The notes: generated by a model not told the origin, from the sequence alone. Counted from the first letter of the stretch, positions 1 through 7,379 are shown. The stretch: 28,874 bases of DNA from JAGGVT01 sp965369605 (GCA_965369605.1 CBDURE010000030.1:1-28874); one strand, 5' to 3'. Made by a program: numbers and translations.

Positions 1-22
1 TTTATTATAGCCGATCAATGAG

Positions 23-54
23 TTTTGAGACAGCCTCATGAGAAACCGGGCTAC
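23..54. repeat. 32-bp repeat, inverted copy at the other end of the window
   Basis: Positions 23-54 are the exact reverse complement of 28823-28854 over 32 bases; identity stops on both sides. The unit contains the palindrome CTCATGAG. A perfect match lying about 20 bases from each end of the window suggests a dispersed repeat at which the contig was broken, rather than a true terminal inverted repeat of an element. Confidence 0.85.
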
Positions 55-60
55 CGTTTC

Positions 61-108
61 AACCTGCTAACTTGCTAACCTACTAACTTGCTAACCTGCT
101 AACTTCTT
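61..108. repeat. 8-bp minisatellite, short block
   Basis: Six consecutive 8-base units of the type AACCTGCT / AACTTGCT / AACCTACT run from 61 and end inside the stop codon of the minus-strand gene (TAG, read from 101-99). It is the same unit family as the longer array at 951-1076. Confidence 0.85.
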
Positions 109-641
109 TCCATTATCTGTTCGAGTGCTTCGTTGATGCGTTTCAACGGTTCAAGCAGATTCATTTCACTTCCCGCGCCCTCGATAATCGGTTGAATCTT
201 GTCAAACCCCGCCTCATCGCCGGCGTATGTGATATGTGCCGGACTTCCGGTTGGATGAATCTGCATCAGGATGTCGCCGTTTTCGAGTTTGGAAACGTGC
301 CCGAGTTCGGGAAACGGGCTTTCATTGCCCTCCTGAATTGAAATGAGCGGCGCGCCGAGAAGATCGTTCAATTCAAGAATCAGCCTTGAATTTGTGATGA
401 AAAGATCTGGTTTGTCTGTGACACTTTCAATCAGGGACCTTGAGATAACCTCGACAATCAAATATCTGTCAAGCGCGTTGCCATAGATGACTCGTTGCAG
501 CGCGGATGGAGTAACGGGATCAGTGTATCGAAATTCAATCGGAAATCCTTTCTGGTCGGTTACCAGAAGTCCGCCGATGAAAGTATCCTCGCCCATTTCG
601 TTCGCGAGGATGTAGCCTATCTTTGCCTGTATATCAGTCAT
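99..641 (-). CDS. Conserved-looking protein of unknown function
   Basis: A 180-residue acidic, soluble protein with no signal peptide or membrane segment. I do not recognise the family. The first half contains a segment reading GGLLVTDQKGFPIEF (about residues 23-37), which loosely recalls the core strand pattern of small roadblock/LC7-like domains; that is only a resemblance. The rest is mixed alpha/beta with an amphipathic C-terminal helix. The start is ATG at 641 with a weak purine-rich stretch (GAGAAC) just upstream; the stop lies within an 8-bp repeat array. Codon use is like the housekeeping genes in the window, so I think the gene is real. No neighbour suggests a role. Confidence 0.75.
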   Translation of the reverse strand: MTDIQAKIGYILANEMGEDTFIGGLLVTDQKGFPIEFRYTDPVTPSALQRVIYGNALDRYLIVEVISRSLIESVTDKPDLFITNSRLILELNDLLGAPLISIQEGNESPFPELGHVSKLENGDILMQIHPTGSPAHITYAGDEAGFDKIQPIIEGAGSEMNLLEPLKRINEALEQIMERS

Positions 642-750
642 TGTTCTCTATATATAAAGAATATCAAATCGCATAAATATTATCGACCATTGCCGCCATA
701 TTTGTACACGCCGTGTGCCGCACAGGCGTGTGGTGCTCCTGACAGAAAAC

Positions 751-801
751 ATGGATTCCGGGTCAAGCCCGGAATGACACTAATATGTCCGGAATGACAA
801 A
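751..801. repeat. 51-bp direct repeat containing a palindrome, copy 1
   Basis: Identical over 51 bases to 875-925. The core is the palindrome ATTCCGGGTCAAGCCCGGAAT followed by a second half-site TCCGGAATGACA. Related palindromes lie at 22813-22838 and near 24512-24532. This is the REP/MITE-end type of small intergenic repeat; it encodes nothing. Confidence 0.8.
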
Positions 802-874
802 GTGCTAGATGAAAGGTTGTCATAAGGTTGTCATTCTGAACTTGATTCAGAATCCATATCTTTTGGGTTTGCAG

Positions 875-925
875 ATGGATTCCGGGTCAAGCCCGGAATG
901 ACACTAATATGTCCGGAATGACAAA
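875..925. repeat. 51-bp direct repeat containing a palindrome, copy 2
   Basis: Exact second copy of 751-801, same orientation, 124 bases downstream. The segment between the copies contains a different small palindrome with arms TTCTGAA and TTCAGAA. Confidence 0.8.
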
Positions 926-950
926 AAAGCATCGACTTATCCACCCTACC

Positions 951-1076
951 AACCTACTAACCTACCAACCTACCAACCTACTAACTTACTAACCTACCAA
1001 CCTACTAACTTACTAACCTACCAACCTACTAACTTACTAACCTGCTAACCTGCTAACTTACTAACCTACCAACCTT
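951..1076. repeat. 8-bp minisatellite with 24-bp higher-order period
   Basis: About 15 consecutive 8-base units, consensus AACCTACY with variants AACTTACT and AACCTGCT. In the middle (967-1038) the order AACCTACC, AACCTACT, AACTTACT repeats, giving a 24-base higher-order unit. There are no spacers, so this is a tandem array and not a CRISPR. The same unit occurs at 61-108. Confidence 0.9.
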
Positions 1077-1277
1077 TTCAACAGTTTCAGTGTCTAATTA
1101 ATGAAAATAAGATTCAGACGTGGTAACATTGCTTTTAATCTTATTAAGCGTATTAAATGATTTTGTTCAGGCATTACAAAAAATGGGGTGAATCCGTGCC
1201 TGAGAAGGAAAAGCACCGTGCGCGGGAAAGAACATCATATCTCAACTATCAGTGAAGGCTCACTAGGAGTATCGTTG

Positions 1278-2084
1278 ATGCAAGCTGTTGCGCGAATAGG
1301 CACTGTGCCTTATCTGAATGCGATGCCTCTTACTCTCCCATTAGAGAAGAAGGTTTTGCATTCGAAATATACATTTATATTAACGAAGGCACCGCCGGCA
1401 AGGCTTGCGAAACTGATTCACACAGCGAGCCTTGATGTCGCTCTGCTTTCCGCTGTCGAACCGATGAAGGAGAGACGCCACAGGATAATTTCCGGCATGT
1501 GTATCTGTTCGAATGGCCCCACGCTTTCAGTGCAGATTTTCCACAAGGGAGACCCGTCTAAAATCAAACGTCTTGGACTGGACATGGAAAGCAAAACATC
1601 GAATATCCTCGGGCAGATTGTGCTTCACGAGCGTTATGGCATCCGGCCGGAAACGGTTCCGGTGCGGGATCCCAACGAAAAAACACTTGAGGAACTTGAC
1701 GCGTTTGTCTCAATCGGCGACAAGACATTCAATCTGCTGCAAACTGACATGGAGCATATCGACCTTGGCGAGGCGTGGAAGGAAATCACCGGACTGCCTG
1801 TTGTATTCGCTGTCTGGGTAATGGCGCCGCATTTCAAGGACAGGGATATAATCGAGGTTCTGCGTCGTTCAACAACGCAGGGGCTTCAAATGCTGGATGA
1901 GATAATTCCGCGAATTGCCCGTACTCGCGATTTACCAATGGAGATGCTGACCAACTACTTCCACAAGAATGTCCATTATAAGTTGGGAACAGAGGAGAAA
2001 AAGGGAATAGCGAAGATGTTTGAACTCGGCGGCGCCCTCGAAATTCTGCCCCCACCCCGCAAGCTTGAGTATTTTTTCGGGTAG
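1278..2084 (+). CDS. mqnA: Chorismate dehydratase (futalosine pathway of menaquinone synthesis)
   Basis: MqnA removes water from chorismate to give 3-[(1-carboxyvinyl)oxy]benzoate, the first step of the futalosine route to menaquinone, in the cytosol. The 268-residue length and the N-terminal signature RIGTVPYLNAMPL fit the VitK2_biosynth (MqnA/MqnD) periplasmic-binding-protein-like fold. Further family landmarks are the GMCICSNGPTLSVQIF stretch (about residues 73-88) and LDMESKTSN (about 101-109). An in-frame GTG at 1188 would add 30 residues with no family resemblance; I prefer ATG 1278 because AGGAG (1265-1269) sits 8 bases upstream. MqnD is the main alternative, but the RIG..PYLN start and SNGP motif favour MqnA. 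No other menaquinone gene is in the window. Confidence 0.88.
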   Translation: MQAVARIGTVPYLNAMPLTLPLEKKVLHSKYTFILTKAPPARLAKLIHTASLDVALLSAVEPMKERRHRIISGMCICSNGPTLSVQIFHKGDPSKIKRLGLDMESKTSNILGQIVLHERYGIRPETVPVRDPNEKTLEELDAFVSIGDKTFNLLQTDMEHIDLGEAWKEITGLPVVFAVWVMAPHFKDRDIIEVLRRSTTQGLQMLDEIIPRIARTRDLPMEMLTNYFHKNVHYKLGTEEKKGIAKMFELGGALEILPPPRKLEYFFG

Positions 2085-2161
2085 CAATTGCTGAAATAGT
2101 AGGATTCACTTTCGTGGATTGTCACGGAGAGCATCCGGCATGGCGCATATAATCAGCCATA

Positions 2162-2184
2162 CAAAAGGTGTCCGTCCCCTTTTA
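2162..2184. repeat. Short dispersed repeat (AAAAGGTGTC type), copy 1
   Basis: CAAAAGGTGTCCGTCCCC followed by TTTTA recurs with two or three changes at 3077-3099. The two copies bracket the small lipoprotein gene. This kind of GGTGTCYGTCC repeat is common between genes in bacteria; no transposase is nearby. Confidence 0.55.
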
Positions 2185-2200
2185 CTAAAAGAGGTTAAGA

Positions 2201-2941
2201 ATGAAATATAAAACTATTCTGTATTCACTAATGATATTTATTGTATTTTCTTTGGGTTGCGCCAGTGAGTATCCAAAAGCTAATAAGGATGACTTATTGA
2301 AAGAGCATAAGAATCTTGACAAGCAAATGGGGAAGCAGGAAGATAACAATCGTAGTTCTGCAGATACACTACCTCCATATGCTTTCGAATACACGCCTTT
2401 AACTTTTCAAAAATTGCAGAACATAAGAAATGGCAGCGATAATTTCAATCAAATTGAGATTGTATATTCAAGTCGTACAAATCCTGGTCAAAACGGTCCC
2501 ACACAAATAAAAAAACTGTATTTAACGGCTGGTGAGCCATTGAATACGTTTGACTACACTATGATTAATGAATACAAAGGTGGCTATGTTCATATTGACA
2601 GAACTATACCATTAACAACCGATTATCATAGAACTTTTTCAAAATCCGAAGTAGATTCAATTCTTGATTATATCGAGAACAATTCTGTGTATTTTTTTAA
2701 TCATGATGAATTTAATGGCGAAGAATCATTTCTATCGACTGGTTATCACATTTGCCATGGTGTCTATATGTTTTCAATATCAATTGTCAAACCTGAATTT
2801 CTCTCTGGCTCGTGGCAGGAACAGTATTTTCCAGCATGGGGAATTAGTAAGTGCGCTGATGAATACCCCGGCGGTCCGGATGATCCCCTCTACGGACTAT
2901 TCGAGCGGCTCGAAGATGATTTCATAAGTCAGTTTGAGTAG
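2201..2941 (+). CDS. Small secreted lipoprotein of unknown function
   Basis: A 246-residue protein. Residues 1-19 form a signal peptide with a lipobox ending FSLGC, so Cys20 should be lipidated after signal peptidase II cleavage. A charged linker (about 24-50, Lys/Asp/Asn-rich) precedes a folded domain with several aromatic-rich strands and three later cysteines. I do not recognise the domain. The start ATG has an AGAGG-type RBS about 6 bases upstream. The gene is visibly more AT-rich than mqnA before it, and it stands alone between two copies of a short repeat with its own strong terminator at 2976-3006, which suggests an acquired single-gene unit. Confidence 0.75.
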   Translation: MKYKTILYSLMIFIVFSLGCASEYPKANKDDLLKEHKNLDKQMGKQEDNNRSSADTLPPYAFEYTPLTFQKLQNIRNGSDNFNQIEIVYSSRTNPGQNGPTQIKKLYLTAGEPLNTFDYTMINEYKGGYVHIDRTIPLTTDYHRTFSKSEVDSILDYIENNSVYFFNHDEFNGEESFLSTGYHICHGVYMFSISIVKPEFLSGSWQEQYFPAWGISKCADEYPGGPDDPLYGLFERLEDDFISQFE

Positions 2942-2975
2942 ATAAACAGATCAATCGATACATTTGCCATAGAAA

Positions 2976-3006
2976 AACCCGGATGGTTGCATCCGGGTTG
3001 TTTTTT
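2976..3006 (+). terminator. Rho-independent terminator after the lipoprotein gene
   Basis: A perfect 9-bp stem, AACCCGGAT (2976-2984) with ATCCGGGTT (2991-2999), a 6-base loop and a run of T from 3001. The whole module, including the CATTTGCC lead-in, is nearly duplicated at 5084-5113. Confidence 0.88.
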
Positions 3007-3023
3007 GCATTTAACATCGCTTT

Positions 3024-3050
3024 CCCCGGGAAAGGGTTCCCGGGTTACAT
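3024..3050. repeat. CCGGGTTAC-type palindromic repeat
   Basis: CCCGGGAA and TTCCCGGG form a hairpin followed by GTTACAT. It belongs to the family also seen at 5121-5173, 14993-15182 and 17663-17755. The 2942-3245 gap otherwise holds the terminator at 2976-3006, the short repeat at 3077-3099 and a possible promoter at 3121-3149. Confidence 0.6.
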
Positions 3051-3076
3051 TTAAAGACAACGCCTTAACGATCACG

Positions 3077-3099
3077 CAAAAGGTGTCTGTCCTCTTTTT
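3077..3099. repeat. Short dispersed repeat (AAAAGGTGTC type), copy 2
   Basis: Near-identical to 2162-2184 in the same orientation, starting CAAAAGGTGTCTGTCC. It lies between the lipoprotein terminator and the DUF1684 gene. Confidence 0.55.
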
Positions 3100-3120
3100 G
3101 TCCCTATTTACCCAAATAAA

Positions 3121-3149
3121 TTGACAAATAACATTGAATTTGTTACTTT
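3121..3149 (+). promoter_or_regulatory. Possible sigma-70-type promoter of the DUF1684/ferredoxin/trmO operon
   Basis: A perfect -35 box TTGACA (3121-3126), 17 bases, then a weak -10 TACTTT (3144-3149). It is about 97 bases before the DUF1684 start codon and downstream of the previous terminator. The poor -10 keeps this tentative. Confidence 0.35.
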
Positions 3150-3245
3150 TAGTAAGTGTTAGTTTATAGCAGTTATTTGTAGCTGCTATTGGCAAAGATT
3201 GAGGTCGATTAGTGATTTTAGAAACTGTGCATAGGATATTAGAAT

Positions 3246-3797
3246 ATGGTTGATGTTGAAAAATGGAAAGCTGAACGTGCAGAGGAACGTAAAGAGAAAA
3301 ATATATTCCTTGGCAGTGGGCATCCGCAATCACCGATACCGCCTGGTGAGCTTCATAAATTTAAGGGTCTGGATTATTACGACTTGGATCCAGCATTCAG
3401 TTTTGAGCTGGAGCTGCATGAACATGCAGAAAAGAAAACATTAAAGGTAATGGATTCGAAAAATATGGAACGGCAATTTATCCGATGGGGTGAATTCCGA
3501 TTTAAAATAGGAGACAAGGATTGCGTACTACAGGCATATAAGAGTAATCTGATGGAAGATCGATTGTTTGTTCCATTCCGTGATGCTACAAGCGGCAAGG
3601 AAACTTACAGCGCCGGTCGATATATGGACCTTGACCCCGAGAACCATCAGACTTCCGAAGGGAAATGGATTTTTGATCTTAACTCAGCATACAATCCGTG
3701 GTGTGCGTACAGTGAAGCGTATGCCTGCCCCTTTGTACTGCCTGAGAATTGGCTAAAGGTATCTGTACTTGCCGGTGAAAAAAATTATCAACATTAA
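3246..3797 (+). CDS. DUF1684 family protein
   Basis: A 183-residue protein that matches the DUF1684 family by several landmarks I recognise: the FVPFRDATSGKETYSAGRY block (about residues 112-130), DLNSAYNPWCAYS (about 147-159), and the ending CPFVLPENWLKVSVLAGEK. The family has no firmly assigned biochemistry; it forms a compact beta-rich fold. There is no signal peptide, so it should be cytosolic. ATG 3246 has a weak AGGA 9 bases upstream. It is the first gene of a tight set (24 bases to the first ferredoxin, then 2, then 24 bases to trmO), so it is probably co-transcribed with them. Its AT-rich codon use matches those neighbours. Confidence 0.82.
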   Translation: MVDVEKWKAERAEERKEKNIFLGSGHPQSPIPPGELHKFKGLDYYDLDPAFSFELELHEHAEKKTLKVMDSKNMERQFIRWGEFRFKIGDKDCVLQAYKSNLMEDRLFVPFRDATSGKETYSAGRYMDLDPENHQTSEGKWIFDLNSAYNPWCAYSEAYACPFVLPENWLKVSVLAGEKNYQH

Positions 3798-3821
3798 ATA
3801 TCTGAAGGAGAAGTAAAAAAA

Positions 3822-4130
3822 ATGACATGGGTAGATAAAAATAAATGTATTGGATGCGGTGTTTGTGCCAATATATGCCCCGATGGTTTTGAGATTAAGG
3901 ATGAAAAGGCGGTTGTGAATAATCCAAATGCGCCTTGCATCAATGATGCGATGACATCGTGCCCTGTCGGAGCGATAATGTCTGAGGCTGCAAGTAATGT
4001 TAGTGGACAAACCGGCCAGAGCCAGGATACAGGCAGGGGAATGGGTAGAGGGGCAGGTAGAGGATTAGCCAGAGGCCCGAGAGATGGCAGAGGACAAGGA
4101 AGAAGTGGACGCGGAAGAGGGAGGTCATAA
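3822..4130 (+). CDS. Single-cluster [4Fe-4S] ferredoxin with a Gly/Arg-rich tail
   Basis: A 102-residue electron carrier. Residues 1-53 are a ferredoxin domain with Cys9, Cys12, Cys15 and Cys47 placed to bind one [4Fe-4S] cluster. Cys19 and Cys39 sit where Thermotoga-type ferredoxins have a disulfide. The ferredoxin part starts MTWVDKNKCIGCGVC. Residues 70-102 are an unusual basic tail of Gly-Arg repeats (GRGMGRGAGRG and similar), of the kind found on small proteins next to NifX/NifB-like and Mrp genes; this part could bind nucleic acid or a protein partner, which is inference. AAGGAG (3805-3810) is the RBS. The next gene starts 2 bases after the stop and is a paralogue with the same first residues. 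Confidence 0.88.
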   Translation: MTWVDKNKCIGCGVCANICPDGFEIKDEKAVVNNPNAPCINDAMTSCPVGAIMSEAASNVSGQTGQSQDTGRGMGRGAGRGLARGPRDGRGQGRSGRGRGRS

Positions 4131-4132
4131 AT

Positions 4133-4492
4133 ATGCCATGGGTAGATAAAAATGACTGTGTGGGTTGTGGTATTTGTATTGATGAATGTCCTGTTGACAC
4201 GATCTCCATTGTTGATGAGAAAGCTGAAATTGACATGAAAAATTGTATTCGATGCGGTGTATGCCATGATGTATGCCCTGTAAATACAGTAAAGCATGAT
4301 AGTGAATTGATACCGGATGAGGTGGAAGCAAACATAGCTGAAACAATAGGATTTATGAATGCTTGCGCTGAGTTTCTTGGCGATGAAAAAGAGAAACAAA
4401 AGTGCCTTACCAGAATGATAAAGCATTTTAATAAAGAAAAAACAGTTGTTCAAAAAACATTGGAAAAGCTTCAAATGCTTAAGAAAGAATAA
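4133..4492 (+). CDS. Two-cluster [4Fe-4S] ferredoxin with a helical C-terminal extension
   Basis: A 119-residue 2[4Fe-4S] ferredoxin-like protein. Cluster motifs are Cys9/12/15/19 (CVGCGICIDECP) and Cys38/41/44/48 (CIRCGVCHDVCP). After residue 55 comes a 60-residue helical extension with two more cysteines (about 78 and 91) and a Lys/Glu-rich end likely to form a coiled coil. The first eight residues (MPWVDKND) almost copy those of the upstream ferredoxin, and the DNA of the first 20 or so codons is alike, so the two arose by duplication. It begins 2 bases after the previous stop, so translation is probably coupled. The redox partner is not evident in the window. Confidence 0.88.
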   Translation: MPWVDKNDCVGCGICIDECPVDTISIVDEKAEIDMKNCIRCGVCHDVCPVNTVKHDSELIPDEVEANIAETIGFMNACAEFLGDEKEKQKCLTRMIKHFNKEKTVVQKTLEKLQMLKKE

Positions 4493-4516
4493 TTACACGA
4501 ATGAGAAACGGTCTTC

Positions 4517-5023
4517 TTGGAGAACCTTAAGATTAAAAATATTGAGTTTCAACAGATTGGGATTATTCGGTCACCATACACTAATAATGCTCCATATCAG
4601 CCTGTTGATGAGGATGAGGGCGATTTTCGGATAGTAGTTGATCCCCAATATACCGATGGCCTCTATAAACTTGAGGGATTTCTTTTTATCTATGTCATTT
4701 ACCATATACATCGAGTAAAACGAGATTTATCAATGATTTTATCTCCCTCATGGACAGATGGTGTAAAAGTAGGCGTGTTTGCAAGCAGGTCACCTGTACG
4801 TCCCAACCCAATCGGGATTAGCGTCGTTCGTATAAAACGCATCATGAATAACGAGATTTTTACGTCGGTTCTGGATGTATTTGATGGGACTCCGGTGCTT
4901 GATATCAAGCCGTATATAAAAGACCTGGATGCAAAATCCGATGCCACTAATGGCTGGATTAACAAATTGGATGATCAGGAACATCTCCTCTTACACATCA
5001 AAGGTATCCCTCATGACTATTGA
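4517..5023 (+). CDS. trmO: tRNA (t6A37) N6-methyltransferase, TsaA/TrmO family
   Basis: TrmO uses S-adenosylmethionine to methylate t6A at position 37 of certain tRNAs. The protein is 168 residues, the short single-domain form common in archaea and many bacteria; E. coli TrmO is longer. Landmarks are IGIIRSPY at the N-terminus, VGVFASRSPVRPNPIG (about 85-100), the SAM-binding family signature, and DGTPVLDIKPY (123-133). The start appears to be TTG 4517: an in-frame stop lies at 4502-4504 and there is no ATG before residue 73. A weak start would make expression depend on the upstream ferredoxin genes, 24 bases away. Pairing of trmO with ferredoxins and Gly/Arg-rich small proteins recurs in anaerobes, from my general recollection. 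Confidence 0.88.
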   Translation: MENLKIKNIEFQQIGIIRSPYTNNAPYQPVDEDEGDFRIVVDPQYTDGLYKLEGFLFIYVIYHIHRVKRDLSMILSPSWTDGVKVGVFASRSPVRPNPIGISVVRIKRIMNNEIFTSVLDVFDGTPVLDIKPYIKDLDAKSDATNGWINKLDDQEHLLLHIKGIPHDY

Positions 5024-5083
5024 GATGGAGTCCCTTGAGGTCTGTCCCCAAAACAAATTAAAATGTACATTTGCCTTAGAAAA

Positions 5084-5113
5084 AACCCGGACTATTGCGT
5101 CCGGGTTGTTTTT
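5084..5113 (+). terminator. Rho-independent terminator after trmO
   Basis: A 9-bp stem, AACCCGGAC (5084-5092) with GTCCGGGTT (5099-5107), a 6-base loop and a T run. It is nearly the same module as 2976-3006, with a compensated A-to-C / T-to-G change in the stem that keeps the pairing. Confidence 0.88.
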
Positions 5114-5120
5114 ATAATAT

Positions 5121-5173
5121 GTAACCTGGGAACCCTTTCCCAGGGAAACCCCGGCGAAGGGACGCCGGGTTAC
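5121..5173. repeat. Two CCGGGTTAC-type palindromic repeats
   Basis: The first hairpin pairs CCTGGGAA with TTCCCAGG (5125-5143); the second pairs CCCGGCG with CGCCGGG (5150-5169) and ends GGGTTAC. They lie between the convergent ends of trmO and the large lipoprotein gene. Confidence 0.7.
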
Positions 5174-5195
5174 GGTTACATTTTTATACTACGTT

Positions 5196-7379
5196 TTAAC
5201 CATCGCGTCTGCCGTCGAATATTTCATCCGGGTCGAATGGTGTTCCGTCATCGCCACCGTAGCCGCCGCCTTCCTGTGGAGCGCCGGTTGGTGCGCCCTC
5301 ATCGAGCATGCCCATTCCGCCGGGCATGATTCCGCCCCAAGGGCCATTGTTGTTGCCGTAAATCGACCACATCCAGAAATCATATTCGGGGTAGAGTGTA
5401 TCGACCCAGAAACCCATGTAGAGGTCCTGGAAATCGGGATGCTGGATTAGAACATTGTATTCGGTTGGAATCAGTTCAACGTGATAGAATCCGTTTTCGC
5501 CGCTTGTTGTATCGCTGAAGAACTGGTTGTCGGAGGTTGTGAAAATCATTCGCACGCCGTCGATTCCATCCGAAGTCATGCTGCCCAGAACCTGTCCGGT
5601 GAAATGGACAGTTGTTACGACAGGCGGTTCATAGGAATGAATCGCATGGTCTATTGTAATAACCTCATCCTCTCCGATGTCCGTTCCGAACGATTCGGTG
5701 ATGTAGCCGTACTTGAACGCGCTGATAATCCAATACCCAACCGGAATGTTGTCGATTCTGTATTCGCCGAGTTCGTTTGTGTATGCGAACGGATCGATAT
5801 TCGGCTGGACACAGTTTACAAGAGCGTCCGGTATTGCCTTGCCGAATTCATCCACCACAACACCCATGACCGAGCCTACCGGAATGTTTGCAAGAACGAA
5901 TTCAAAATAGTTCGATTCAGGATTTTCGACAACCTCAAGATCACCGTTGTCGCTCTGGTGTTTGTATGCCGAGACGAAATAGTAATACGCGCCGACTGGA
6001 AGTTCATCGATCGTGAACTCGCCCTGATCATCTGTGTTTACAGCGTAGAATCCCGTGTATCCACCACCGAAATATGAACCTTCACGTTCGTTCTGGTGTT
6101 CCCATCGATAACGCTGCATTATCGGGTTATCGACCGGATTCTGGTTGTCAGGATCACTCATTCCCGAAGGAGCCTGCGGTTCCCCGCCTCCTCTTGAGTT
6201 GCCAACGGCTTCCTCGAAACCATCCCAGCCGGGATCGGAGGGCATTCCGAATTGAGAATCATCGCCGTGATAGTTTTTAATCTCCTCGCCAGCGAAAATG
6301 AATTCGACATACGCGCCTTTGATCGGCAGGCCATCATCATCGACAACTTTTCCTGTCGCGGATGTCATCACAAGAGCCTTGAGTGTAAGGTTCAGCGACA
6401 AATCCTCGTGTGCGTCATAGATATCAAAATACTCGTTGTCGCTTGTGTAACCGTCTTTCCAGTAGTTGAGGAAGATACCGTAACCAATTGCCGGGTCGGG
6501 AAATTCAAAATAGCCGTCCTGGTTTGTTTCGGTTTCCTGGTACTGGGAGTCATATCGTGGCGGCGCGGGAGATGAAATGCCGTCTCCCGGTGAGCCCTCT
6601 TCCCATTCATCGGGGAGTGGATTGTTGTTCTCAGGGCCATCCATCCATGGTTCGGGCATTCCGATATAACCTGTGTCAACAGTCATTGTTAACGACACTC
6701 CCGAGATTGGAGCCTGTGTGACAGTATCCAGAACATATCCGGAAACCATGACCCCCTCTTCGAATCGTGCTTTGTTTTGCGGTTGGAGTGAAACGCCCTG
6801 GTATGTCAAACCATCGGCATCAACCCTAATCATGGCGATTCCAGCATGATAGCCTTCCGCGCGCACTGACAGGCGGTAATTGCCCTCGGGGATATTGAAA
6901 AAATTAAAATATCCCTCGTTGTGAGTTACGCACTGAAACAGCCCCAGATTCTCGTTCATAAGAATCAATTTGGCATTTGAAAGAGGCATTGTGGAATAAT
7001 CGTCATAGACGTAACCGGTAACAGCGCCGGTTGGTCCTTTCGATTTTGCGAACTGGAAGATTACATTTCGATTATGTGAAGGCACAATCTCCCGTGATGC
7101 GAACACAATTCCCCTTTCGCCGATACTCACACGGTTGACAGAATTTATTCCCTTTGAAAAATAAGATTCGTCAATCTGAAAAAATCCCTGGTTATCGCTT
7201 GTGATTCCGGAATTCGATCCGTTCACAAGTACAGCTACACCATCCAGCGGGTTGCCATCCGAATCGAGCGCCTGAGCTGTGAATCGATCAAATGGTCCAT
7301 CGCTTCCGCCGGAGCAGGCGGACAGTGAAACCGCAATGGCAATTAACAATGATGCAATGAAGAAAAATCTACAGTTCAT
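5196..7379 (-). CDS. Large surface lipoprotein with six carboxypeptidase-regulatory-like domains
   Basis: A 727-residue lipoprotein. The signal peptide has a lipobox ending SLSAC (Cys22). I count six beta-sandwich units of the CarboxypepD_reg type at roughly residues 33-72, 118-178, 210-312, 340-475, 502-560 and 592-655. Each opens with a G.V.D..G.P..(A/G)V strand and carries a T...G.F/Y...(I)P.G.Y turn; examples are ATGKVVDDDGLPIKGAYVEF and ELGEYRIDNIPVGYW. Units 3 and 4 contain long Pro/Gly/Asp-rich insertions, and the last 50 residues are Gly/Pro/Asp-rich. Such proteins usually act as exported structural or binding scaffolds; no catalytic domain is visible. ATG 7379 is chosen over an upstream in-frame ATG (7469) because GGAGG sits just before it and the lipobox then falls in place. 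Confidence 0.85.
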   Translation of the reverse strand: MNCRFFFIASLLIAIAVSLSACSGGSDGPFDRFTAQALDSDGNPLDGVAVLVNGSNSGITSDNQGFFQIDESYFSKGINSVNRVSIGERGIVFASREIVPSHNRNVIFQFAKSKGPTGAVTGYVYDDYSTMPLSNAKLILMNENLGLFQCVTHNEGYFNFFNIPEGNYRLSVRAEGYHAGIAMIRVDADGLTYQGVSLQPQNKARFEEGVMVSGYVLDTVTQAPISGVSLTMTVDTGYIGMPEPWMDGPENNNPLPDEWEEGSPGDGISSPAPPRYDSQYQETETNQDGYFEFPDPAIGYGIFLNYWKDGYTSDNEYFDIYDAHEDLSLNLTLKALVMTSATGKVVDDDGLPIKGAYVEFIFAGEEIKNYHGDDSQFGMPSDPGWDGFEEAVGNSRGGGEPQAPSGMSDPDNQNPVDNPIMQRYRWEHQNEREGSYFGGGYTGFYAVNTDDQGEFTIDELPVGAYYYFVSAYKHQSDNGDLEVVENPESNYFEFVLANIPVGSVMGVVVDEFGKAIPDALVNCVQPNIDPFAYTNELGEYRIDNIPVGYWIISAFKYGYITESFGTDIGEDEVITIDHAIHSYEPPVVTTVHFTGQVLGSMTSDGIDGVRMIFTTSDNQFFSDTTSGENGFYHVELIPTEYNVLIQHPDFQDLYMGFWVDTLYPEYDFWMWSIYGNNNGPWGGIMPGGMGMLDEGAPTGAPQEGGGYGGDDGTPFDPDEIFDGRRDG

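Larger units (their letters stand above)
642..1277. other. Gene-free repeat-rich region
   Basis: No convincing gene. It holds two identical 51-bp palindromic repeat copies (751-801 and 875-925), a palindrome built on TTCTGAACTTGATTCAGAA (about 834-852) that recurs inverted near 24580-24600, and the 8-bp minisatellite at 951-1076. A plus-strand ORF at 495-797 overlaps the minus gene and runs into the repeats; it is not a gene. The last 100 bases before mqnA are AT-rich and probably hold its promoter, but I could not pick convincing boxes. Confidence 0.7.

Noticed and set aside
495..797. Plus-strand ORF of 100 residues
   Set aside because: Overlaps the minus-strand gene for half its length and continues through intergenic repeats; no RBS and no recognisable protein features.
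951..1076. Possible CRISPR or coding repeat
   Set aside because: 8-base period without spacers; no ORF with RBS runs through it.
3794..4474. Minus-strand ORF of 226 residues across the ferredoxins
   Set aside because: It is antisense to two clear cysteine-motif ferredoxins; its Pro/Leu-rich stretch is the mirror of their Gly-Arg codons.
5481..6077. Plus-strand ORF of 198 residues inside the large lipoprotein gene
   Set aside because: Antisense shadow of a well-supported lipoprotein with signal peptide and repeated domains.
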